This document shows positions 1-9,034 of a stretch of 42,559 nucleotides of DNA, piece by piece (within the stretch, counting starts at the first letter, position 1; each line of letters starts with the position of its first letter). The notes beneath the pieces are model-generated. The model had not been told where the DNA came from, searched no databases, and saw only the letters and a program-made list of their open reading frames with translations. A program made the translations under genes and the position numbers. This stretch comes from an uncultured Clostridia bacterium (GTDB taxonomy: Bacteria > Bacillota_A > Clostridia > TANB77 > CAG-508), in NCBI GenBank assembly GCA_934130705.1, contig CAKOYL010000003.1, positions 1 to 42,559 on the forward strand, in the 5' to 3' direction.

Positions 1-25
1 AAAAAATTCTAATAATTTTTCTGCG

Positions 26-97
26 TTTTCAACCAATTTCAACAACGTCCCCACTGGTTCATTTTCAACCAATTTTAACAACGTCCCCACTGGTTTA
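26..97. repeat. Two tandem copies of a 36-bp repeat at the 3' end of udg
   Basis: Two 34-bp units (26-59 and 62-95) differ at one position (C versus T in the run before AACAACG) and repeat with a period of 36 bp. Each contains the core CAACGTCCCCACTGGTT, which is strikingly GC-rich for this DNA. Each unit begins AACCAAT (after TTTTC) and ends ACTGGTT, so the ends form an imperfect inverted repeat. The second copy supplies the last six codons and the stop of the neighbouring uracil-DNA glycosylase gene. More copies could lie left of the window edge. A weak AT-only hairpin (2-8 pairing with 14-20) follows in the minus direction and could act as the operon terminator. Confidence 0.8.
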
Positions 98-626
98 CCA
101 TCTCTAAGTCATGAATAAAATCAACTTTTTTGCTCTCATCTCTAAGCAATGCAGCTGGATGCCAAGTAGGCATATACATTATTCCCTTTTTTTCAATCCA
201 TTTCCCTCTTGAAGCAGTAATTCCATACTCTTTTCCTAAAATATTTTTTAAAGCAACACTTCCTAAAAGTACAATAATTTTAGGTTTTACTAAAATAACT
301 TGATTTCTTAAATAATTTAAACAAGCAGTAGCTTCATCATCTTCTGGATTTCTATTTGCTGGTGGTCTACATTTTACAATATTTGCAATATATACCTCTT
401 CTCTTTTTATTCCTACAATTCCAAATGCCATGTTCATTAATTTTCCAGCTCTACCAACAAAAGGTTCTCCCAACCTATCTTCATCTGCTCCAGGACCTTC
501 ACCTATAAACATTATATCAGCATTTTTATTACCTACTCCAAATACTATGTTTTGTCTTGTTTTACACAATTTGCATTTATTACAATTTATTATTGATTTT
601 TCTAATTCTTCCCATGTTTCAAACAT
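75..626 (-). CDS. Family 4 uracil-DNA glycosylase (Fe-S type)
   Basis: This enzyme removes uracil from DNA to start base-excision repair in the cytoplasm. The 183-residue protein has the four cysteines expected to hold a 4Fe-4S cluster (C15 and C18 as CxxC, then C86 and C102). It also has the family motif GEGPGADEDRLGEPF from residue 43 and the HPAALLRD motif from residue 156. The start ATG has a good AAGGGAG ribosome site. It is the last gene of a minus-strand run that includes ogg and addB, which fits a DNA-repair theme. The final residues NQWGRC and the stop codon lie inside a tandem repeat, so the native C-terminus was probably replaced. The family call is secure; activity is inferred. 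Confidence 0.93.
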   Translation of the reverse strand: MFETWEELEKSIINCNKCKLCKTRQNIVFGVGNKNADIMFIGEGPGADEDRLGEPFVGRAGKLMNMAFGIVGIKREEVYIANIVKCRPPANRNPEDDEATACLNYLRNQVILVKPKIIVLLGSVALKNILGKEYGITASRGKWIEKKGIMYMPTWHPAALLRDESKKVDFIHDLEMVNQWGRC

Positions 627-653
627 TTTTTGCTCCCTTATAAAACAATTATA

Positions 654-1589
654 TTAATCTTTAATACATTTTTCTATTAATTTGATTTTTATATTTTCAT
701 TTGTATTTATTTCAGCATTTGTTCCTATTGGAATTACTGTTTTATTTTCTATGTGTCCAAAATTATTAGATTTTATAATTGGAAATTTATATTTATTTTC
801 TAAAACATCTAATATTATTTTTTCTAATGTTATACCACTTTGATGTTCATAATTTCCAATCCATAATCCTTTTATTTTATCAAACACTCCATTTTGTTTC
901 ATATAATATAATGAATTACTTACTACTACTGGGTCTGATTCATAACCTAATTCTTCTAAAAATAAAATTCTATCTGCAAAGTCTATTGAATATTTTCCAC
1001 ATACTAATTCTTTTGTTAAAGAAAGATTTCCACCTATAAGTTCTCCTTCAGCTTTTCCCTCTTGTATTGTTATATAATTCTCATTTTCTGGTTCAAATTT
1101 TAGACTTTCATTTAGAAATCTGTTTAAGGCTTGTTTGTAACTAAAATCTGTTTTATCTGTTGATATTGTTTTAAAATTTGTTCCACTAAAAGTTACTAAT
1201 CCTGTATTTTCAGTTATTATATTTGTAAGAGAAGTGATATCACTATAACCACATATTATTTTGGGATTTTGTCTTATTAATTCATAGTCTAAATATTCAA
1301 ATGTAGAATTACTATTGTTTCCACCTTTTGCACACCATATCATTTTTATATTTTTATCTGCAAACATTTCATTTATATCTTCTGCTTTTTCTTTTGCTGT
1401 ACTACAATAACCGTTTGTGTTTGAAAATAAATTTTTTGAATATTTTACTTTAAAACCACTTTTTTCTACAATCTCTTTGGCTCTATTTAGTTCTTCTATA
1501 TTATCTCCAATTATTGGATTGGAAGGTGCTACAACTCCTATTGTATCTCCAATATTTAATTTTGATGGTAAAATTTTTGTAAATTTCAT
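654..1589 (-). CDS. S66 family serine peptidase (LD-carboxypeptidase / MccF-like)
   Basis: Family S66 enzymes are cytoplasmic serine carboxypeptidases. Members either trim L,D-linked muropeptide tails during wall recycling or, in the MccF branch, cleave toxic peptide-nucleotide conjugates. The nucleophile is S116 in CGYSDITSL. The Ser-Glu-His triad would be completed by a glutamate in FLEELGYES (about 212) and H279 in FGHIENK. The stretch CAKGGNNSNSTFEYLDY resembles the MccF-like branch more than E. coli LdcA, but I cannot separate recycling from self-immunity by eye. Length (311) is normal. The start ATG follows AAGGAGAG. It sits 32 bases after the MFS gene in the same direction. Confidence 0.88.
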   Translation of the reverse strand: MKFTKILPSKLNIGDTIGVVAPSNPIIGDNIEELNRAKEIVEKSGFKVKYSKNLFSNTNGYCSTAKEKAEDINEMFADKNIKMIWCAKGGNNSNSTFEYLDYELIRQNPKIICGYSDITSLTNIITENTGLVTFSGTNFKTISTDKTDFSYKQALNRFLNESLKFEPENENYITIQEGKAEGELIGGNLSLTKELVCGKYSIDFADRILFLEELGYESDPVVVSNSLYYMKQNGVFDKIKGLWIGNYEHQSGITLEKIILDVLENKYKFPIIKSNNFGHIENKTVIPIGTNAEINTNENIKIKLIEKCIKD

Positions 1590-1621
1590 CTTCTCTCCTT
1601 CTTAGAAATATATATTTTTAA

Positions 1622-2932
1622 TTATACTTTTTCAACATCTTTGAACTCATCATATTTTCTTTCATCTTTTGAATATTCTTCTGGTTTTAATCCCAACCTT
1701 GTTTTCATATATTTGTTTATTCCAATAAATATTATTGTAAAAATAGTACCTACTATTATAAGAGCATTTGCCGATGATGCAATTCCTAATATAAATGAAG
1801 CTAAAAATCCAAATACAACTCTAAATGCATTTCTAATTAAATTATATACAGCCATTATTTTAGTATCAATTTCTTTATTTGCAAAATTCATTAAATATCT
1901 ATCTATTATTGTATAATACATTCCATAAACAAATCCTAATATCACGATATATGAACTTAATATTATCAAAATTCCAATTATATTTTCTTTTAGCTTTAAT
2001 ACTCCACAAATTCCTGCAATTATTGCACTTATTGACAATCCTAATGATAGTACAGTAAGAGATTTATTTTTAAAGATATCATTAAATTTATTTTCTCTTT
2101 TTGATGCTATTGCACTTATTAGACTATTCATAGCTCCAGCACAACCAATAATTATAGAAGATAATTTTATATTTTCCAAAAGATTAACCTCATAATTATC
2201 TAATATTGTTAAAAGCGTACTTATAAATGCAGCAGATAATATTAAAGCCTTTAATCTTTCTGATTTTAAAACGAATTTAAATCCGGATTTTATATCTTTG
2301 ATTTCTTCCATATCTATTGTTTCTTTTAGATTTACTTTTGCTTTTTTATTTGGTTCTATAAATTGTGTCGATATCAAAGTTGATATTATTAATATTGATA
2401 ATGCACATATCATTGGAACATATCCATTTATTGTAAATAAATATCCTGCAACAATTTGTGAAATCATATTTAGTACATAATAACCAGTAGCCCCTTTTGA
2501 ATTCAGCTTTGAAAATATTTGATTTTTATATCTTGAAGGTGGTATTGACTCTTTTAATAATGCAACTTGTACTGTTTCTTTAATTCCAAATCCTAATGCT
2601 GATATAAAATTTGATAAAATTAAATCATATATGTTTCTACTAAAAATAACTATAGTAATATATACTACTAATGAAAAATTTCCTAATACTAAACTCTTTT
2701 TCTTTCCTAAAAATGCTATTACTATATTTATTGGTATTTGTAAAATCATAACAAATAATGCGTAAAAGCTATCTGTTAATACCACCTCTGATGCACTAAT
2801 ATTTTTTACTTGAGTCAAAAACAAAAAGTTTATTGTATAATAAAATAGTAAATCCCAAGATAACATTTTATATATTGGAAAAAGCTTCATATTTCTTTTT
2901 CGCATTTTTTGTTTTTCTTCTTTTGTTTCCAT
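1622..2932 (-). CDS. Major facilitator superfamily transporter
   Basis: This is a 436-residue, very hydrophobic protein with about twelve predicted membrane helices in two halves. They are separated by a charged central stretch (about residues 190-225, rich in K, E and D), the usual MFS plan. A short basic loop after the second helix (FLGKKKSLVLGN) matches the MFS loop 2-3 signature position. The substrate cannot be read from the sequence. It lies between pgeF and the S66 peptidase with short gaps (14 and 32 bases), so it is probably co-transcribed with them. An efflux role alongside the MccF-like peptidase is possible but unproven. The start ATG is preceded by GAGGTAG. Confidence 0.85.
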   Translation of the reverse strand: METKEEKQKMRKRNMKLFPIYKMLSWDLLFYYTINFLFLTQVKNISASEVVLTDSFYALFVMILQIPINIVIAFLGKKKSLVLGNFSLVVYITIVIFSRNIYDLILSNFISALGFGIKETVQVALLKESIPPSRYKNQIFSKLNSKGATGYYVLNMISQIVAGYLFTINGYVPMICALSILIISTLISTQFIEPNKKAKVNLKETIDMEEIKDIKSGFKFVLKSERLKALILSAAFISTLLTILDNYEVNLLENIKLSSIIIGCAGAMNSLISAIASKRENKFNDIFKNKSLTVLSLGLSISAIIAGICGVLKLKENIIGILIILSSYIVILGFVYGMYYTIIDRYLMNFANKEIDTKIMAVYNLIRNAFRVVFGFLASFILGIASSANALIIVGTIFTIIFIGINKYMKTRLGLKPEEYSKDERKYDEFKDVEKV

Positions 2933-2946
2933 ATCTACCTCAATTC

Positions 2947-3795
2947 TTATAAAAGTGAAATTAATGCAGTATTTAATCCATAACCTTGCTTTTCAGCTCT
3001 AAAAGAATGAATTAAATCTTTATTACATATACTACAAATTCCACTATCTATAATATTTTCTTCCTTTAATCCTACATTACTTAATATAATTTTGTTTATT
3101 AAAACTGTATCAATATTCCATTTTTCTTTATCTTTTTGTTTTTCCATTATATCAGTATTTTGGCTTATATTCAAATCTTTAAATTCTTCTTCAAACAAAT
3201 CTTTTACGTCTTTGTCAACTTCAAAATGACATTTTCTAATACTTGGACAAATACAACAAATAATATCTTCTGGTTTACATTCAAATTCTTTTACCATTTT
3301 TTTAACTGTTTTTATTGAAATTCTTTGCAAAGTTCCTTTCCAACCAGAGTGAATATTGGCAATTGTTTTTGTTACTGGGTCAAAGAATAAAATTAATATA
3401 CAGTCTGCATTTGTAGTTGATAATACTAAGTTTTCTTTTTGTGTTATAATTCCATCTGTTCTACTGTATTCATCTAAATTTATATCTGGAAAATTTTGAT
3501 TTATTTTCTTAGTTGCAATTGCAATATTATCTGTATGTTCTTGATTTGTTTTTACTACATTTTTATAATCTCCATTTATAGCACTACATAGCTTTTTATA
3601 ATCTTGCATTGCTTTGCTAAAGTCTTGTTTAGGTAATTTTTCTTTATTTGCCCTTGCTGTTCTAAAATTCACATCTGTTCCTATTGAATATGCATGTGAT
3701 ATTATATCACTATATTCTAATAATTTTTTAAATTGTAAATATTGTACTCCTTCTTTTTTTATATGTACAACATTTTCATTTGATAAATCTTTCAA
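2947..3795 (-). CDS. pgeF: Laccase-domain protein PgeF/YfiH (purine nucleoside phosphorylase, editing factor)
   Basis: The YfiH/PgeF family folds into a single laccase-like domain with a metal site. Members have been described as purine nucleoside phosphorylases/adenosine deaminases and as correctors of peptidoglycan precursor errors. The zinc ligands are visible as H87 (NQEHTDNI), C132 (NADCILI) and H149 (IHSGWKGT), with the conserved CICPSIRKCHFEV block downstream. Length (282) is typical. The start is TTG at 3795, with an AAAGGAG site seven bases upstream and no better in-frame start. It follows addB by 42 bases, in the place where addA often lies in other Firmicutes. Confidence 0.9.
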   Translation of the reverse strand: MKDLSNENVVHIKKEGVQYLQFKKLLEYSDIISHAYSIGTDVNFRTARANKEKLPKQDFSKAMQDYKKLCSAINGDYKNVVKTNQEHTDNIAIATKKINQNFPDINLDEYSRTDGIITQKENLVLSTTNADCILILFFDPVTKTIANIHSGWKGTLQRISIKTVKKMVKEFECKPEDIICCICPSIRKCHFEVDKDVKDLFEEEFKDLNISQNTDIMEKQKDKEKWNIDTVLINKIILSNVGLKEENIIDSGICSICNKDLIHSFRAEKQGYGLNTALISLL

Positions 3796-3837
3796 ATTTT
3801 TACTCCTTTTCGAAAAACTTTTACTTTGCTAATAATT

Positions 3838-6800
3838 TTATTTTTTCATCATTGTTATTATATCATCTTTTGTTTTTTTGTCTATATAATTATAATTATT
3901 CCCACATATTCTAGTATCAAATCCACATATTGCTTTATATGAACAATAATCACATGGAGTTTCACCACTTTTATTATATGGTTTTAAGTCAATATTTCCA
4001 TTTAATATTTCCTTTGATATTTGCTTTATTGTTTTATATATATAATCTTGCAAAACTTTAAATTCTTCTTTGTTTACACCACTAGTCCACTTTTCAATTA
4101 TACTATCTTTAGTAGTTAGTGATGCTGGTATTAATTTTGAACTTCCTGATTTTAATGTATTATCATGCATTCTTATTATTTTTACATCTGCTAATATTAG
4201 TCCCTTCATTTTGAAGTTTTTTCTAATTTTTTCTTCTATTTCTTCCTCTGTTATTTTTTTATCAGCACTTGCTATTTGTTCCAATAGGCTAAAATACAAA
4301 ACTCCTGCTGGCATTAAATCTTCTTCTTTGCATACTGCATCCATATAAGTTAATAATTGTAATTGTAAACCTGCATATACTTCATTTAAATCAATGTTTT
4401 TTGCTGATGATTTATAATCTATTATTCTTAAATATCTTCCATCATCAGATGTAGCTGTATCTATTCTGTCTATTTTCCCTGTTATTTCAACTCTTTTTCC
4501 ACTTTCAAGTATTTGTAATTGAATTGGTTTATATTTTCCATTTTTCCCAAACTCTATTTCTGTTCCTTCAATGTTAAAATCACTATATACTAATCCCTCT
4601 ATTATATATTTAAGTGCTTTTGATACAATTCTTTTTAGTCTTCTTATTAATACTCTATATTTTGCTGTTGCAACAAAAGTATATTTTCTACCATTATCTA
4701 ATTTTTCTTCTATTACTTTATCTACTAAAACTTCTATTTTGCTAATTTCTGCTAACAATTCAGGTAATTCTATTTTTTCTTCCTGTACTTTTTTAAAGAA
4801 TTCATCTATTGTTTCATGCATAAATGAACCTGTATCGAAATTTTGAACTTTTAATTCTTCCTTTTCTTTTAATCTTAGTCCATATTGTAAATAATATGAA
4901 AATGGACATTGTGCATATTTTTCAAGTCTTGATACACTAGTTTTTAAAGTGTTTCCATATAATTTTTCTATTATATTTTTATCAATATTTTTTGGTAAAT
5001 TTGTATAATCTATACCTTCTAAATTTTGTTGTAATTTCTCATAATATTCATTTTGATTTTTATAGTAATTATAAATTGCATACCATATGTCTTCTATTTT
5101 TTTGCCATTTCTTAAATTTGATATATTCTCCAATAATTCTTCATAAGTTATTGGTGTATTAATTATTTCATATTTTTTTGTAATAATATCACTTTCTTCA
5201 TTTAAGTTTGGAAATATATTTTTAATTTTATGTATCATCATTGATGGTCTTAGTGATTTTCCTTCAGTTTCTGAAGATGAATATGATAAATATAATTTTT
5301 TCTCAGCTGTTGTAAATGTTTTATATATATTAAAATTTTCCTCATATAAATTATCTAGAGTTCCTCCTGCAAGTTCTATTCCATCATTTTTTAATTGTTC
5401 TCTATCTTTATCTCCAAAGAACCCTTCAGCTTTATTTATACTTGGAAAGCTTCCATCATTTAATCCTATTATAAATATAACATCTACTTTATGGCTTCTA
5501 GACCTTTCTACATCTCCAATAATCACTTGGTCCTGTGTTCCAGGAATTTTTCCAAGTTCACTATTTTTTAAACCTGTTCTTAATATTTGAACATATTTGT
5601 CCATTGATATTTTTTCTTTTCCAAATATTAATACCATTTCATCTAAAATATCTAATATTATTTTGTAACTTGCAATATATTCATTTGCCAAGTCTAACAT
5701 TTCCTTATCTTCTAGTTCATTTATTTTTATATTTATTTTGTTTTCTATTTCTTGTTCTTGCATAAATTCATAAATTGCTTTTGTTGTTTGTTCTACTGTT
5801 CCACATTTTTTTCTTAATTCTACTAGTGGGTCTATTACTTTTTTTCTTAGTTGATTTAGATATTCTATTTCTTCTTTGTTATCATCCTTTATACCAAATG
5901 TAAAATCTTTCTTCCATTTATTTTGTTTTATTCCCCATTTAGTACAATAATTTTCTAATTTAAAAATATCATCATTTTCTATATCAGAAAATCCAATTTT
6001 TAAATAATTAAAAACCGCTTCTCTTGAAAAATTCTTGCTAAAAATTTCAAAAATAGATAACAAATATTGAACAATTATATTTTGATTCAAATCTCTTTTT
6101 TCATCAATAAAAACTGGTATATTATATTCAGCAAATATTGCTCTTACTAAATTAGAATATGTATCTAAATTTTGAGTAATTATTGATATATCTTTATATC
6201 TTAAATGTTCATCTCTTACTAATTTTGTTATTTCTTTTGCTACATTTTCAATTTCTGAATATTGGTTTTTAGCCAAAAATAATTTAATATTTTGAACTTC
6301 TCCATTAAATTTTTTTATTCTATTTGAAAAAATATTTTTTTCTAATTCTTGTAATTCTTGTGTTTTAAATCTTGGTTGTTTTTCTAAATATATTGTTTCT
6401 TCTAGTTTTAAATCATTTTCTTTTATTAATTTCATTATTTTAGAAACAGTTATTTTGTTAGTATAAAATATATCTGTATCTGCATTAATACTTGGTTCCA
6501 AGCTATCTGTACATACTGTTAAAGTTACTTGCTTTGCTAGTTTTATAAATTGTTTTAAGACCTCATACTCTTGATAAGTAAAACCAGAGAATTCATCAAT
6601 ATAAATAATACTGTCTTGTAAAAAATCAGTATTTCCAATATTTTGTGCAAGCATATTCAATAAATCATTTTCTTCAATATAATTATTTTGCAATATTTTA
6701 TCAAAGTTTTGATATATAATTAACATATCTTTTAATTTATTTTTTAAATATTCATCTTGACAATTTTCTATTTCATTTTTTAAATCTTCTACTGATATTC

Positions 6801-7182
6801 CATGTTTTTTTAATTCAGTTATTGCAGTCATACATATATCAATATTTTCGTCTGACCTGCTTAAAAATCTCAACTTTCCTTTATTATCACTTAATATTGA
6901 ATAAATAAGCATTGCTTTTCCACATTTTGTTAGTGATGTGTTGATACTTCCACCTATTTCTTGTAATATTCTATGTGCCATTCTACTTAATGTTATTACT
7001 TCTGCATTCATTACTGCTTTTGTATCAATTACATACATTAATTTTTTTTCTGCTGTAAAAGAGAATTGCTCTGGTGTTATAATATATATCTTTTTTTCTT
7101 TTTTTATAAGCTTGGCAATTTCTTTAAAACAATATTCACTTTTTCCACTACCTGATTTTCCATATATTATTCGTAATCCCAT
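3838..7182 (-). CDS. addB: AddB, nuclease/inactive-helicase subunit of the AddAB recombination complex
   Basis: AddB pairs with AddA to resect double-strand breaks for RecA-dependent repair. The 1,114-residue protein begins with a P-loop, GKSGSGKS at residues 8-15. A C-terminal RecB-type nuclease region (about 900-925) shows GKIDRID and DYKS. Four cysteines are in place for the AddB iron-sulfur cluster, one in YAQCPFSYY (about 759) and three in CDYCSYKAIC near 1077-1086. A longer reading frame opens at 7245 and overlaps ogg. The ATG at 7182 has an AAAAAGGAG site at the right distance and matches the AddB N-terminus, so I start there. No addA is adjacent. Confidence 0.93.
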   Translation of the reverse strand: MGLRIIYGKSGSGKSEYCFKEIAKLIKKEKKIYIITPEQFSFTAEKKLMYVIDTKAVMNAEVITLSRMAHRILQEIGGSINTSLTKCGKAMLIYSILSDNKGKLRFLSRSDENIDICMTAITELKKHGISVEDLKNEIENCQDEYLKNKLKDMLIIYQNFDKILQNNYIEENDLLNMLAQNIGNTDFLQDSIIYIDEFSGFTYQEYEVLKQFIKLAKQVTLTVCTDSLEPSINADTDIFYTNKITVSKIMKLIKENDLKLEETIYLEKQPRFKTQELQELEKNIFSNRIKKFNGEVQNIKLFLAKNQYSEIENVAKEITKLVRDEHLRYKDISIITQNLDTYSNLVRAIFAEYNIPVFIDEKRDLNQNIIVQYLLSIFEIFSKNFSREAVFNYLKIGFSDIENDDIFKLENYCTKWGIKQNKWKKDFTFGIKDDNKEEIEYLNQLRKKVIDPLVELRKKCGTVEQTTKAIYEFMQEQEIENKINIKINELEDKEMLDLANEYIASYKIILDILDEMVLIFGKEKISMDKYVQILRTGLKNSELGKIPGTQDQVIIGDVERSRSHKVDVIFIIGLNDGSFPSINKAEGFFGDKDREQLKNDGIELAGGTLDNLYEENFNIYKTFTTAEKKLYLSYSSSETEGKSLRPSMMIHKIKNIFPNLNEESDIITKKYEIINTPITYEELLENISNLRNGKKIEDIWYAIYNYYKNQNEYYEKLQQNLEGIDYTNLPKNIDKNIIEKLYGNTLKTSVSRLEKYAQCPFSYYLQYGLRLKEKEELKVQNFDTGSFMHETIDEFFKKVQEEKIELPELLAEISKIEVLVDKVIEEKLDNGRKYTFVATAKYRVLIRRLKRIVSKALKYIIEGLVYSDFNIEGTEIEFGKNGKYKPIQLQILESGKRVEITGKIDRIDTATSDDGRYLRIIDYKSSAKNIDLNEVYAGLQLQLLTYMDAVCKEEDLMPAGVLYFSLLEQIASADKKITEEEIEEKIRKNFKMKGLILADVKIIRMHDNTLKSGSSKLIPASLTTKDSIIEKWTSGVNKEEFKVLQDYIYKTIKQISKEILNGNIDLKPYNKSGETPCDYCSYKAICGFDTRICGNNYNYIDKKTKDDIITMMKK

Positions 7183-7204
7183 AACTTTCTCCTTTTTTAT
7201 GTTT

Positions 7205-8071
7205 TTAGGCCATTCTTCTCCAATAAAATAAATATTGTTGTGCAAGACCTGCTAAACTTCCAAATTTTTCATTTGCTATTTTTTCTATTTTTACTTTACT
7301 TACTTTTGTTTCATCTTCCTCTTTTATGTATAAATCATTCATAACTCTTCTAACCCATACATCTATTGGAAATACTTCAAATCTTTTTAAATCTGAAAAT
7401 AATAATATACAATCAGCCACTTTAGGTCCAACTCCTGAAAGAGTTAACAATTGTTCTCTAACTTCTTTTGTATCTGGGTTTTCTCTTAATTTTTGTAAAT
7501 CCACTTTATTTTCTAATATCATTTTTGTTGTCTCATATAAACGAATATCTCTAAATCCTAAACCTAATTTTCTATAATCTTCTACTGAAACCTCTTTTAA
7601 TTCTTCTGGTGTTGGAAATGTATAATATTTTTTACCATTCCATTCAATTTCTTTTCCATATTTTGCTGATAATCTTTCTATTATTCCTTTTATTCTTGGA
7701 ATATTATTATTAGCTGAAATTATAAATGAAATAATAGTTTCCCATAAATCTTGATTTAATATTCTAATTCCTTTTCCATATTCAACACTTGTTTTCATAT
7801 ACGAGTCTATTTCTGATAACTTCATTTTTATTTTGGAATAATCTCTTGATAAATCAAAATAATCTTCAACTACATCCTTTAGTTCTCCATCACAAATTCC
7901 TTTAAAAATAATTTTGTTTCCACTTTTATTTACATTTATAACCCCGTTTTTTATAACTCCTGTATAACTTAAATCTTCCTCTTTATTCCAACGAAAACAT
8001 TGCCCACATTCAAATATATCTTCAAGTTCAAATGAATCTTGATTTTTTATTAAATATTCCTGTCCTTTCAT
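7205..8071 (-). CDS. ogg: OGG1-type 8-oxoguanine DNA glycosylase/AP lyase
   Basis: This base-excision enzyme removes 8-oxoguanine and nicks the abasic site. The N-terminal OGG domain contains FECGQCFRW (about 20-28). The helix-hairpin-helix motif LSGVGPKVAD carries the catalytic lysine K217, and the conserved aspartate D237 sits in FPIDVWVRR. Length is 288. The ATG at 8071 has a GGAG site. A sigma-A-like promoter lies just upstream, overlapping the end of the yitT-like gene. The gene is 22 bases from addB, so the two are likely co-transcribed. Confidence 0.93.
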   Translation of the reverse strand: MKGQEYLIKNQDSFELEDIFECGQCFRWNKEEDLSYTGVIKNGVINVNKSGNKIIFKGICDGELKDVVEDYFDLSRDYSKIKMKLSEIDSYMKTSVEYGKGIRILNQDLWETIISFIISANNNIPRIKGIIERLSAKYGKEIEWNGKKYYTFPTPEELKEVSVEDYRKLGLGFRDIRLYETTKMILENKVDLQKLRENPDTKEVREQLLTLSGVGPKVADCILLFSDLKRFEVFPIDVWVRRVMNDLYIKEEDETKVSKVKIEKIANEKFGSLAGLAQQYLFYWRRMA

Positions 8072-8100
8072 ATCTTTTCTCCATTATTATATTCTCTCAT

Positions 8101-8130
8101 ATTATATCATATATTTAATATCTTTTTCAA
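8101..8130 (-). promoter_or_regulatory. Putative sigma-A promoter for ogg-addB run
   Basis: Reading the minus strand, TTGAAA (8130-8125) and TATAAT (8106-8101) are separated by 18 bases, ending about 30 bases before the ogg start codon. It would give the DNA-repair run its own transcription start downstream of the yitT-like gene. Confidence 0.55.
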
Positions 8131-8131
8131 T

Positions 8132-8980
8132 TTATTTTTTAAATCCTACTCCAACAACTTCTCTGGCATTAGCAATTATTATAAAACTTTTAGAGTCTAT
8201 TTCTCTTGCAACTTTTTTTACTTTATCGACATCTCCTCTTGAGGCTGCACAAATTAATACTAATTTCTCATTATTGGTATACATTCCTTTTCCGTATAAT
8301 CCAGTTGTTCCCTTTCTAATTCTTTCTCCTATTTCTTGTGCTATTATTTCATTTTTATCTGATATTATTATTAATAATTTAGTAAAATAAATTCCTTCAA
8401 AAACTATATCAATTATTTTTCCCATTAGATAAATTGCTATTGCTGAATATAGACCAATCTCTATTTCTTTAAAAAATATTACATTTAATCCTACAGTTAC
8501 AGTATCCATTATTATTATTACAGTACTCATTCTTATATTATAATTATATTTTTTTACTAGTTGACTCACTAAATCCGAACCACCTGTTGATGAATTTGCT
8601 TTTAATAATATTGCTGTTCCTAATCCGATTATAATTCCTCCATATATACACGCTAAAAATCTATCATGAGTTAATGGCTCTATTTTATCTAATATGTCTA
8701 TAAATATTGAAAAACTTATTGTTCCAACCATAGATTTTAGAAAAAATCTTTTTCCTAATTTATATCCCGCAAATAAAAAAAAAGGTATATTTAAAGCTAA
8801 TATAGTAGTTCCCATTGGTATTTTTAACAAATAATATAAGATAGTTGCTATACCTGCAAAACCTCCAGAAGAAAGTTGATTTGGTAGCAAAAATAATGAT
8901 GTTGCAATAGCCATTATTAGTGAACCTGATATTGTTTCTAATATTTCAATAACCAAATTTTTAATCATATTTTTTTCCAT
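8132..8980 (-). CDS. YitT family membrane protein (DUF161 + DUF2179)
   Basis: This is a 282-residue protein with about five to six N-terminal membrane helices containing NQLSSGGFAGIA and NSSTGGSDLV, both typical of the YitT family. A soluble C-terminal DUF2179 domain follows from about residue 215 (FTKLLIIISDKNEIIAQEI onward). Clostridia usually carry several paralogues, and the transport role is not established. The start codon is unambiguous (ATG with AAAGGTG). That ribosome site sits inside the 3' arm of a terminator-like hairpin at 8983-9025, so expression is probably controlled at that structure. Confidence 0.9.
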   Translation of the reverse strand: MEKNMIKNLVIEILETISGSLIMAIATSLFLLPNQLSSGGFAGIATILYYLLKIPMGTTILALNIPFFLFAGYKLGKRFFLKSMVGTISFSIFIDILDKIEPLTHDRFLACIYGGIIIGLGTAILLKANSSTGGSDLVSQLVKKYNYNIRMSTVIIIMDTVTVGLNVIFFKEIEIGLYSAIAIYLMGKIIDIVFEGIYFTKLLIIISDKNEIIAQEIGERIRKGTTGLYGKGMYTNNEKLVLICAASRGDVDKVKKVAREIDSKSFIIIANAREVVGVGFKK

Positions 8981-8982
8981 AA

Positions 8983-9025
8983 AAAATCACCTTTATTACT
9001 ATTATCTGTAATAAAAAGTGATTTT
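8983..9025 (-). terminator. Terminator-like hairpin covering the ribosome site of the yitT-like gene
   Basis: On the minus strand, AAAATCAC plus TTTTTATTAC pairs with GTAATAAA plus GGTGATTTT. The stem is about 16-17 bp with a one- or two-base irregularity and an 8-base loop (9000-9007). It is followed by a run of T that ends directly at the ATG of the yitT-like gene. The Shine-Dalgarno sequence AAAGGTG lies in the downstream arm. It can be read as the terminator of the rnc-radical SAM operon, as a translational lock on the yitT-like gene, or as both. Confidence 0.7.
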
Positions 9026-9034
9026 ATTCTCTGT

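Noticed and set aside
26..97. Possible CRISPR repeat pair at the left edge
   Set aside because: The units follow each other with a 2-base gap and no spacer, and one unit enters the udg coding sequence. Only two copies are visible.
654..2932. Antibiotic self-immunity island (MccF-like peptidase plus MFS efflux)
   Set aside because: No peptide precursor or MccB-like synthetase gene is present. S66 peptidases and MFS genes are common housekeeping neighbours.
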